From assembly GCA_934271275.1 (NCBI GenBank), contig CAKQRD010000030.1:1-5678 (forward strand): a stretch of DNA of 5,678 bases, given 5' to 3'. Both the position numbers and the translations under genes were made by a program. The DNA comes from an uncultured Clostridia bacterium. GTDB taxonomy: Bacteria; Bacillota; Clostridia; Christensenellales; Borkfalkiaceae. Shown here one piece after another: positions 1 to 4,933 of the stretch (position 1 is the stretch's first letter; each line of letters opens with the position of its first letter). Under the pieces are notes generated by a model. The model saw nothing but the letters and a program-made list of their open reading frames with translations. It did no database searches and had not been told where the DNA came from.

Positions 1-15
1 CACCGTTTTTTAGTT

Positions 16-387
16 AGCGAGAGTGACCGAACCGTTACCTAAACGGCACTCTACCGTGAGTAGAGCGGGTTTTTACATGAGTTTTAACGGACATTCTTCC
101 ATAATATTCGGCAGAAAATATTGACAAAGAACTATCGCGTCGTCTTTGGGTTCGGGTATCGGAAAAAGCCGTTCCCGTCAAGGGTAAAAATATCTCCGCG
201 GGTTTTTAAGGCGTATTTATCCTCCGATTTTTTTACTTTTTCCTTGACCGTCCCGCCTTTTCCCGATTGATTTCGTGGCAAAGACGACGCGACTTTCAGG
301 TTATTCGAAGTATGGCTTTTCTGCCGATATAGTCACTATTAGTTCTGCTTTTAATAACGGTTCCGTCACGATTAAGGTACTCTCGCT
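16..387. repeat. Giant interrupted inverted repeat (about 370-base hairpin) upstream of xis-int
   Basis: No gene is visible in 1-463. Most of it folds on itself as a nested series of arms, all in register: 16-24 with 379-387 (9 of 9), 26-28 with 376-378, 29-37 with 355-363 (9 of 9), 108-118 with 317-327 (11 of 11), 135-148 with 279-292 (14 of 14), 158-168 with 257-267 (10 of 11), 177-183 with 242-248 (7 of 7) and 184-190 with 230-236 (7 of 7). The terminal loop is about 191-229. Arms are separated by internal loops and bulges of unequal size; the largest, 38-107 on the left, carries its own small hairpin (49-65). An 11-base direct repeat, GCGGGTTTTTA, occurs at 65-75 and again at 198-208 in the loop. 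The ordered nesting makes chance unlikely. It could be a structured RNA leader or ncRNA, a single-strand origin, or a recombinase-binding region; the sequence does not decide. I do not recognise the family. Confidence 0.8.
49..74 (+). terminator. Possible small terminator or attenuator hairpin
   Basis: CTCTAC (49-54) and GTAGAG (60-65) form a 6-bp stem with a 5-base loop. CGGG and a run of five T (70-74) follow. The stem is short and the T run is four bases from it, so it would be a weak terminator. It could end transcription entering from the left, or act as an attenuator, because its left strand can pair instead with AGAGTG at 20-25. It sits in the large left-hand bulge of the 16-387 inverted repeat. 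Confidence 0.3.
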
Positions 388-388
388 T

Positions 389-415
389 TTGTCCCTTTCC
401 GTGTAACAATATACT
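389..415 (+). promoter_or_regulatory. Candidate promoter for the xis-int operon
   Basis: A good -10-like hexamer, TATACT (410-415), lies about 50 bases upstream of the xis start codon. The best -35 candidates are TTGTCC (389-394), with a short 15-base spacer, or TTTTGT (387-392), with a 17-base spacer; neither is strong. The site starts just outside the right end of the giant inverted repeat, so a transcript from here would not contain that hairpin. A second promoter left of the window is possible. Confidence 0.3.
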
Positions 416-463
416 CAACAGGCGTTATCCGCGCTTTAACATTCACATCGAGGAGTATTTGTT

Positions 464-649
464 ATGAACAATACGTTATTCGAAGAGTATCCCGAACTCG
501 TCTCCGTTTCAGACCTTATGAATATGCTTTCTATCGGCAGAGTGCTTGCTTACAGACTTATCACCGATAAAAAGGTTAAAGCCGTTAAAATCGGTCGCGA
601 ATACAAAATAGTTAAAAACAGCGTCATTGCGCTGATTCAAAGGAGCTGA
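464..649 (+). CDS. xis: Excisionase-family helix-turn-helix DNA-binding protein
   Basis: A 61-residue protein with the layout of the small MerR-like/excisionase family (HTH_17 type). A helix-turn-helix lies at about residues 14-33 (from SVSDLMNMLSIG to the YRLI helix), followed by a wing at about 36-52 containing KAVKIGREYKI. Such proteins bind and bend DNA at attachment sites to direct the partner integrase toward excision, and some also regulate the operon. The start is supported by GAGGAG at 450-455, 8 bases before ATG. The stop lies 2 bases before the integrase start, so the two genes are translationally linked. The excisionase role rests on the family and on the adjacency to a tyrosine integrase; a purely regulatory role remains possible. 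Confidence 0.85.
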   Translation: MNNTLFEEYPELVSVSDLMNMLSIGRVLAYRLITDKKVKAVKIGREYKIVKNSVIALIQRS

Positions 650-651
650 AT

Positions 652-1929
652 ATGAAAGGAAAACTGTCCGTAAGAAACGGAGTATGGTACTGCGTCATTT
701 ACTTCGAGGACGAGAACGGTAAGTTCAATCAGAAATGGGTTTCCACGGGGCTTAAAGAACGCGGTAACAAACGCAACGCCGAAAAGTTCCTCGAAGCCAA
801 AATTCAGGAACTCTCTTACCTCGAACCCGATAAAGTAATTGCTAAACGCGTGACTAAAACTCCCGAGCCTCGCACCTCCTGGCTCGGGTGGCTTATCCGC
901 TACGTCAACGAGAAAAAGGTTTCTCTTTCTCCGACTCAAAAATATGTAGTTGAAAAATCCTACGTCAAAGCGTTCAGAGAGTTCTGGGGCGATAAAGACT
1001 TGCCTCTTTCGGAAGTCAAAGCAGATGATATTTCCGCGTTTTACGAATATCTACGCACTACTCGTCACGTTAAAAACATTACCTTAAAACACTATGCGAG
1101 TATTCTTCGTCCGGCTCTACGAAAAGCGTTTCTCGAAAAACGGATAAAGGATAACCCGTACGATTATCTTCCGCCTCTTAAACGAGATAAGATACCGCAC
1201 TCATTCTACGACAGCAGCGATATGGAAAAGTTCTTCTCCGCTATCCGCGGGCATAAGCTCGAACTCGCGTTTAAGTTTCTCGCTTACTACGGGCTTCGGC
1301 GCAGCGAGTTGCTCGGACTACGCTGGGAGTCGATCGATTTCGCGAACAAAACCGTTTCTATCGACCATAAGCTTCTTTTAGTAGAACGAAAGGTCATCGT
1401 TTCCGATAAAATGAAAACGGAATCCAGCTGTCGTACTCTCCCGCTTATCCCCGCTATCGAACGTGAACTATTAAAACACAAAAAGCAAATATCCAAAAAC
1501 GAGGAATATTTCGGTATAGACTACAACAAGAAGTATGCGGACTACATATTCGTGAACGAAATCGGGGAATTGTTCCGTCCCGATTACCTTACTCACTCGT
1601 TTGAAAAGATTATCCGTCGGCATAATTTAAAGAAAATACGTTTACACGATTTAAGGCATAGCTGCGCTTCAATTATGCTTGCTAACGGCGTACAAATGAA
1701 ACAGATTCAGGAGTGGCTCGGACATTCCAACTTTTCTACCACCGCAGACGTTTACAGCCATCTCGATTTTTCTTCCAAGTTACAATCCGCAAACGTTATC
1801 TCTTCTGCCTTGTCTAAAAAACGCGTTCCGAAGAAACAAGACGAGTTATCCGAGATAAAGGAAAAGCTTTACGAACACGGGTTTTCTTCCGTAGACGAGC
1901 TTTTAGAACTCTTATCGAGCAAGCGATGA
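652..1929 (+). CDS. int: Tyrosine recombinase / integrase of a mobile element
   Basis: A complete 425-residue phage/ICE-type tyrosine integrase. Residues 1-55 resemble the N-terminal arm-type DNA-binding domain (WYCVIYFEDENGK). Residues about 85-170 form the SAM-like core-binding domain, and about 183-375 the catalytic domain. The catalytic set is intact: Arg216 in GLRRSELLGLRW, Lys255 in the KMKTESSCRTLPL hairpin, His332 and Arg335 in LHDLRHSCAS, His358 in WLGHSNFSTT, and nucleophile Tyr368 in ADVYSHLD. Lysine- and glutamate-rich residues 389-425 extend past the usual end. It should catalyse site-specific integration and excision, with the upstream small protein as directionality partner. 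AAAGGAG (639-645) overlaps the xis end and sets the ATG at 652. The attachment site cannot be located here: no tRNA gene or obvious core repeat is seen. Length and layout match Tn916-like integrases. Confidence 0.97.
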   Translation: MKGKLSVRNGVWYCVIYFEDENGKFNQKWVSTGLKERGNKRNAEKFLEAKIQELSYLEPDKVIAKRVTKTPEPRTSWLGWLIRYVNEKKVSLSPTQKYVVEKSYVKAFREFWGDKDLPLSEVKADDISAFYEYLRTTRHVKNITLKHYASILRPALRKAFLEKRIKDNPYDYLPPLKRDKIPHSFYDSSDMEKFFSAIRGHKLELAFKFLAYYGLRRSELLGLRWESIDFANKTVSIDHKLLLVERKVIVSDKMKTESSCRTLPLIPAIERELLKHKKQISKNEEYFGIDYNKKYADYIFVNEIGELFRPDYLTHSFEKIIRRHNLKKIRLHDLRHSCASIMLANGVQMKQIQEWLGHSNFSTTADVYSHLDFSSKLQSANVISSALSKKRVPKKQDELSEIKEKLYEHGFSSVDELLELLSSKR

Positions 1930-2023
1930 TACTCCTTTTTTGTCTTTTTCTTCTTGCGGAGTTGTAGCACGGAGAAAGCACCCGTAAGTCAACGGTATTA
2001 AATCGCCGCGTTTTATTCGTATT

Positions 2024-2057
2024 AAGTCTTACCCTTTCGGTAAGGCTTTCTCTTTAT
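2024..2057 (+). terminator. Terminator-like hairpin downstream of int
   Basis: AAGTCTTACC (2024-2033) and GGTAAGGCTT (2039-2048) form a 10-bp stem with one G-T pair and loop CTTTC. The T-rich tail TTTCTCTTTAT (2047-2057) follows. It lies about 95 bases after the int stop, at the tip of the larger inverted repeat. It would end xis-int transcripts, at least partly. The tail also pairs into the larger fold, so the two structures may compete. The same 11-base tail follows the hairpin at 3935-3962. Confidence 0.55.
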
Positions 2058-2169
2058 GCGACGATTTCATACTCCCTCGTTGACTTAGGGGAGGAGCAAA
2101 TCTTGCAGCGCGCGGTAAATTCTTTCCCCGTGCTTTCGGTACCCCGCCGAAAAAGGCAAAAAACACATT

Positions 2170-2177
2170 AAAGGAGT
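2170..2177 (+). promoter_or_regulatory. Ribosome binding site that can be masked by upstream complementary sequence
   Basis: AAAGGAGT (2170-2177) is the ribosome binding site for the gene starting at 2186. ACTCCTTT at 1931-1938, directly after the int stop codon, is its exact complement. Pairing would form the base of the 1931-2177 hairpin and hide the site on a transcript reading through from int. A transcript starting inside the gap would lack this block. The complementarity is seen directly; the regulatory effect is inferred. Confidence 0.5.
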
Positions 2178-2185
2178 TCAGAATT

Positions 2186-2512
2186 ATGAACAAAAACAGT
2201 TTCAGTTACAAAAAAGGATTCGTTAAGGGTATTGAGATATATTCCGAAAACCTATCAAACAGCGGATACTACGCAGACGCCAACAACAAACGAACTATGG
2301 AAAACTGCAAGAAGTACGCGGATTCGGGTTACAAAAACCAAATACGTTTAACGGACAATCAGAAAGATTACTATCAAGGGTTATCAGACGGTATCGCTTA
2401 CAAATACAAGAACGGCGGTACACCGCTTGAAAACAGCAAACACATAAGCCGCTTTGAGAAAAGAGAACAGGCTCACTACTACGGCACAAACATCGATGAC
2501 GAAATATTTTAA
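2186..2512 (+). CDS. Unrecognised small protein, first gene of the accessory operon
   Basis: A 108-residue protein I do not recognise. It is rich in Tyr, Asn and Lys, roughly neutral to slightly basic, with no signal peptide or membrane segment. A short motif of the form Y-x-x-G-(F/L)-x-x-G-I occurs twice, at residues 8-16 (YKKGFVKGI) and 62-70 (YYQGLSDGI), suggesting two copies of a small helical unit. The C-terminus is acidic (NIDDEIF). The start is supported by AAAGGAG with 9 bases to ATG. The next gene begins 11 bases after its stop. It is first in a run leading to ardA, so a role in establishment or defence evasion is conceivable, but only from position. Confidence 0.8.
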   Translation: MNKNSFSYKKGFVKGIEIYSENLSNSGYYADANNKRTMENCKKYADSGYKNQIRLTDNQKDYYQGLSDGIAYKYKNGGTPLENSKHISRFEKREQAHYYGTNIDDEIF

Positions 2513-2523
2513 GGAGAAAACAT

Positions 2524-2772
2524 ATGAACGACGATTTAAGATTTTACGAAAACGATTACTTCGACGGAGAGTCATTTACGTTCTTCTACGTCGAGGGCGT
2601 GAACTACGACAATTACGAAATAGTTTTAACCGTGTCGAATTCGGGGCGGTTATCTCAAAGAACGTTTGACCTGTTTACAGACAAGCACGGCAGACGATAC
2701 TTCGAGTACGGCGCGGAATACTCCAAAATCTACCTCGACGAGTTTACAAAACCTTACGGGAGGGTGTTATGA
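2524..2772 (+). CDS. Unrecognised small acidic protein upstream of ardA
   Basis: An 82-residue protein of unknown family. It is rich in aromatic residues (many Tyr and Phe) and acidic, about net -6 by counting Asp/Glu against Lys/Arg, with the negative charge concentrated in the first half. No membrane segment, signal peptide or known motif is visible. AAGGAG, overlapping the stop of the previous gene, precedes the ATG by about 7 bases. Its stop overlaps the ardA start by 4 bases (ATGA), which implies translational coupling and suggests the two products are made together. An accessory role beside ArdA is inference only. Confidence 0.78.
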   Translation: MNDDLRFYENDYFDGESFTFFYVEGVNYDNYEIVLTVSNSGRLSQRTFDLFTDKHGRRYFEYGAEYSKIYLDEFTKPYGRVL

Positions 2773-3314
2773 ACGATATACAGATAGTCATAGGCTCGTG
2801 GGGAAGTTACAACGAGTGCAACGAACGGGCGTTAGGCTCGAAATGGCTTAACCTCTCCGATTATTCCGACTGGGAAGAAATCGTTGATGAACTGAAAAAA
2901 GAAGGCTTTGACCTCTCCGGCATAGACGAAGAACTGTTTATACAGGACGTCGAAGGCATATCGGACAGCTCTGTAAACTGGGATTATATGAACCCCGAAA
3001 CATTATTCAATACTTTGAAAGAATCGGGCGTTCTGGGCGACGATTACAAATACAAAGTATTCTGCGCGTTCCTCGAAGTCCGTTGTTACGACGATTTTGA
3101 AGAAAAAGTTAAATCCCGCGGCGAACGTTGGGATGACGATATTAACATATACGACGGCTTTACTTGGGAAGATTTCGGAAGAGAAATGTTTGCCGTCAAT
3201 GGTTACGAAATACCCGAAAGCATAATTGACTTCATAGACTTTGAAGCATACGGGAAATATCTCGGAGATTATACCGTGCAGGAATACAGCAACGGGCTTA
3301 TAGAAATTTATTAA
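2769..3314 (+). CDS. ardA: ArdA-family antirestriction protein (DNA mimic)
   Basis: A 181-residue protein with the ArdA N-terminal signature SWGSYNECNERALGSKWL (residues 10-27), then the usual acidic domains. By count it holds about 43 Asp/Glu against 14 Lys/Arg, a net charge near -29 spread over the whole length, as expected for a protein whose surface imitates bent DNA. ArdA proteins bind type I restriction-modification enzymes in the cytoplasm in place of DNA, letting an incoming conjugative element escape cleavage. Length is close to the Tn916 homologue (about 166 residues), with nothing missing. The start overlaps the previous gene's stop by 4 bases; GGGAGG at 2759-2764 serves as its ribosome binding site. 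Type I specificity is inferred from the family. Confidence 0.93.
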   Translation: MNDIQIVIGSWGSYNECNERALGSKWLNLSDYSDWEEIVDELKKEGFDLSGIDEELFIQDVEGISDSSVNWDYMNPETLFNTLKESGVLGDDYKYKVFCAFLEVRCYDDFEEKVKSRGERWDDDINIYDGFTWEDFGREMFAVNGYEIPESIIDFIDFEAYGKYLGDYTVQEYSNGLIEIY

Positions 3315-3333
3315 AGGAGTTAAAAATTATGAA
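3311..3333 (+). repeat. Near-identical copy of the 2168-2190 translation start leader
   Basis: Positions 3311-3333 (ribosome binding site, spacer and start codon of the 137-residue gene) match 2168-2190 (the same region of the 108-residue gene) at 21 of 23 bases, differing only within the spacer. The proteins themselves are not alike at their N-termini beyond Met-Asn. The copy includes AAAGGAGT, so it too is complementary to 1931-1938. It may reflect a duplicated leader or a shared regulatory site. Confidence 0.6.
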
Positions 3334-3742
3334 TATTACAAACGAAATTAAAAAAGAAAAAGCACTTGAACTTATGAACAAATTAGACATTTACAAACCG
3401 TACATACGGGCATATAAAGAACGCGGCGAAATATGTTTCTTCGAGAACTTCGGCGGATTTTGGGTATATCAAGAACCCGAGCTTATGTCAAGAATCAAGA
3501 AATTTGAACAAGAATACAACGTACTTGTATACGCCGTTACCCACGAATACTTGGAGTTCGGCGAATGTTACGACTTCCTTTTCATATCCGACTACGAGGA
3601 AGAATGGGAGGAAATGCTTTATCCGCAAAGCAATATGTTTTACGCCTATGCTTACGTCTGGAACAAAACCGACGATTTCTGCTCGGAGTTCGGCACAATC
3701 GGTATTCGCTCATTCGGCGGCGGAATCAAAAGGGTTATGTGA
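3329..3742 (+). CDS. Conserved-looking accessory protein of unknown function, downstream of ardA
   Basis: A 137-residue soluble protein, acidic overall (about net -9). Distinctive segments are ICFFENFGGFWVYQEPEL (residues 35-52), VYAVTHEYLEFGECYDFLFI (67-86), an acidic stretch YEEEWEEML (89-97), and a glycine-rich end with GIRSFGGGIKR (125-135). The general pattern resembles unnamed proteins carried next to ardA on Bacillota conjugative elements; this is memory of the pattern, not a search result, and I cannot assign a function. AAAGGAG with 9 bases of spacing supports the start, 14 bases after the ardA stop. The next gene begins on the base after its stop. An anti-defence or establishment role is plausible from location only. 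Confidence 0.85.
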   Translation: MNITNEIKKEKALELMNKLDIYKPYIRAYKERGEICFFENFGGFWVYQEPELMSRIKKFEQEYNVLVYAVTHEYLEFGECYDFLFISDYEEEWEEMLYPQSNMFYAYAYVWNKTDDFCSEFGTIGIRSFGGGIKRVM

Positions 3743-3952
3743 ATGAGTCCGCTTTGCTACAAGATCTGTTACATGAAGAAAGGCGGAAATAAATTAAAGG
3801 TCTACCTCGTCACCGATACCCTCGACAACGCGTTATGGCACGTCAGGTGGTACGAAAGTCATTCCCCGCCGATTGCCGACGTCAAATTGCGGGTTTTACC
3901 CGTTTACTCGAAAAAAGAATACGCACGATTATGGAAAGACTGCCCCTTTTAA
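3743..3952 (+). CDS. Unrecognised small protein at the end of the ardA operon
   Basis: A 69-residue protein of unknown family. Its stop lies in the loop of a terminator-like hairpin, which fits the last gene of an operon. The ATG at 3743 directly follows the previous stop, and AAAAGGG (3728-3734) could serve as its ribosome binding site. A second in-frame ATG at 3773 would give a 59-residue form starting MKKGGNKLKVYLV, but its upstream site is weaker. The likely folded core begins at KVYLVTDTLDNALWHVRWY and ends with KKEYARLWKDCPF. The protein is basic, with no membrane segment or signal peptide. Coding status is supported by tight packing and codon use like its neighbours, less by recognisable motifs. 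Confidence 0.65.
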   Translation: MSPLCYKICYMKKGGNKLKVYLVTDTLDNALWHVRWYESHSPPIADVKLRVLPVYSKKEYARLWKDCPF

Positions 3953-3971
3953 GGCGGTCTTTTCTCTTTAT
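3935..3971 (+). terminator. Terminator-like hairpin across the end of the ardA operon
   Basis: AAAGACTGCC (3935-3944) and GGCGGTCTTT (3953-3962) form a 10-bp stem with one G-T pair. The loop CCTTTTAA contains the stop codon of the preceding gene. A T-rich tail runs through 3971 and repeats the TTTCTCTTTAT seen after the int hairpin. Only 14 bases separate it from the next start codon, with no promoter visible between. It is therefore either leaky, acting as an attenuator that lowers expression of the PcfK/PcfJ block, or bypassed by a promoter I could not see. Confidence 0.6.
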
Positions 3972-3985
3972 CACAAGGAGATATT

Positions 3986-4933
3986 ATGAAAGAACTTAAC
4001 CTCTCGGCAAACACGCCGACCGAACAAAAAATTTTAGATTACTTACGCCAAAACGCGAGCGAAACCCTTATCTACAAGATAAACAACGGCACGCCGTTCG
4101 AGAAAGACGGCAAATCTCTCGTAAACAAAAAGACGCTTTCGGGGTTTATGAAATACGCCGCGGAAGAAGCGAGAAAAACTTCCGAGAAAGGCGCGAGTTG
4201 TGCTTGTATAGACGATTCCGTAGTTTACGGTTGGGCTATACACTACTTCGAGGAAGATTCTATCGAAGGCACGCTCTTTAACTCCGACAGAACGGAATAT
4301 ACCCCAGCGGTAAAGAAGTCTGTTGTCGCTTCCGTCACACCGAAACCCAAAAACAATCAGCCGTCGTTGTTCGATATGTTATCGAAAGAAACAGAGCCAT
4401 CGTCCGACGAACCTGCCGAAGAAGATATTACCGAAGCGCAAACCGCGCTTATCGATGATAATTCTTCCGATGATCCTACCGTCGAGGAAATCTGCGAAAG
4501 AGTGAACAAGGCGATGAGCGAGAAGTATTCTCCATCACCGTTATACTCCCGATACAAAGAACTCGAAAAGGAGTACCCCGAAAATATATTAGCGTTGAGA
4601 GTAGGAGATTTTTACGAGGTGCTCGGCGATAACGCGGTAAAGCTCGCGAACGAACTCGGTCTTACTCTTACGAGCCGTGAAGTAGGGCTTCCCGAACGCG
4701 TGCCGATGATAGGCTTTCCCTATCACGCCGCGGAAAGATACTTTTCACAAATCATTGCTCTCGGGTATAAGATATCCGTCTGCGAAGGTTTGAAGGAAAG
4801 CCCGAAAGAACAGCCCGCACAGAACATCGACTACGAAACGGGAGAGATATTATCGGAACCTCCTACCACCGAAACCCCGCTCGTAGAAACGCTCCGCGCC
4901 GTTCTCGGAGATTCGTTCGAGGTGGCGTTATGA
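3986..4933 (+). CDS. PcfK/AcrIIA9-like N-terminus fused to a stand-alone MutS domain I
   Basis: A 315-residue two-part protein. Residues about 10-115 resemble PcfK-like proteins, the family that includes the Cas9 inhibitor AcrIIA9; the best match is the block DDSVVYGWAIHYFEEDSIEG (76-95). Residues about 116-180 are an acidic, probably disordered linker containing QPSLF (125-129), a sliding-clamp-binding-like motif. Residues about 181-268 match MutS domain I, the mismatch-recognition domain, including VGDFYEVLGDNA with the Phe-x-Glu pair (Phe209, Glu211) that in MutS contacts the mispair, and VPMIGFPYHAAERY (239-252). The connector, lever, clamp and ATPase domains of MutS are absent, so it cannot be a repair ATPase; it may bind unusual or distorted DNA. 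AAGGAG (3975-3980) supports the start. Its stop overlaps the PcfJ-like gene by 4 bases. The MutS assignment is strong, the PcfK one moderate, and Cas9 inhibition untested. Confidence 0.88.
   Translation: MKELNLSANTPTEQKILDYLRQNASETLIYKINNGTPFEKDGKSLVNKKTLSGFMKYAAEEARKTSEKGASCACIDDSVVYGWAIHYFEEDSIEGTLFNSDRTEYTPAVKKSVVASVTPKPKNNQPSLFDMLSKETEPSSDEPAEEDITEAQTALIDDNSSDDPTVEEICERVNKAMSEKYSPSPLYSRYKELEKEYPENILALRVGDFYEVLGDNAVKLANELGLTLTSREVGLPERVPMIGFPYHAAERYFSQIIALGYKISVCEGLKESPKEQPAQNIDYETGEILSEPPTTETPLVETLRAVLGDSFEVAL

Larger units (their letters stand above)
1931..2177. repeat. Second giant interrupted inverted repeat filling the int-orf108 gap
   Basis: The whole gap after int pairs with itself. 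Arms from the base to the tip are: 1931-1938 with 2170-2177 (8 of 8); 1936-1950 with 2149-2163 (15 pairs, one G-T, partly competing with the first arm); 1956-1962 with 2141-2147 (6 of 7); 1967-1978 with 2122-2133 (11 of 12); 1981-1983 with 2089-2091; 1985-1994 with 2078-2087 (10 of 10); 2000-2011 with 2056-2067 (one mismatch, one G-T); and 2024-2033 with 2039-2048 (one G-T) closing on loop CTTTC. The main asymmetric bulge is 2092-2121 on the right. The fold begins two bases after the int stop codon and ends on the next gene's ribosome binding site. As RNA it would be an almost continuous long hairpin. The architecture resembles the 16-387 repeat, but the two share no obvious sequence. No promoter was found inside it. 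Confidence 0.82.

Noticed and set aside
15..20. TAGCGA, similar to the CS-6 motif (TAGCGT) of plasmid single-strand origins.
   Set aside because: In those origins the motif lies in the terminal loop; here it is at the base of the stem. A single-strand origin remains only a general alternative for the region.
1..42. Possible 3' tail of a coding region entering from the left edge (13 codons then TAA).
   Set aside because: Too short to recognise, and the same bases form the outermost arms of the inverted repeat, so there is no independent support for coding.
145..165. TTCGGGTATC block resembling a tRNA T-loop, as a possible attachment site in a tRNA gene.
   Set aside because: No acceptor, anticodon or D-arm pairing fits around it.
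11..387. Integron attC-like folded recombination site, suggested by GTTAGCG near the left end and the imperfect hairpin.
   Set aside because: GTTAGCG does not fit the GTTRRRY core, the length far exceeds attC sites, and the integrase lacks visible integron-integrase features.
1..463. Retron or diversity-generating element, because of the long structured non-coding RNA-like region.
   Set aside because: No reverse transcriptase or template/variable repeat is present in the window.
637..939. Minus-strand open frame of 100 residues inside int.
   Set aside because: It is the antisense of a well-supported integrase and has no recognisable protein features.
3504..3792. Alternative + strand frames (3504-3746 and 3565-3792) overlapping the 137-residue gene.
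   Set aside because: Low-complexity, arginine-rich shadows without good ribosome binding sites; the main frame has both a good start and a conserved-looking sequence.
3986..4330. Calling the N-terminus a proven Cas9 inhibitor.
   Set aside because: The resemblance is to the broad PcfK-like family that includes AcrIIA9; most members are untested, so only likeness is claimed.
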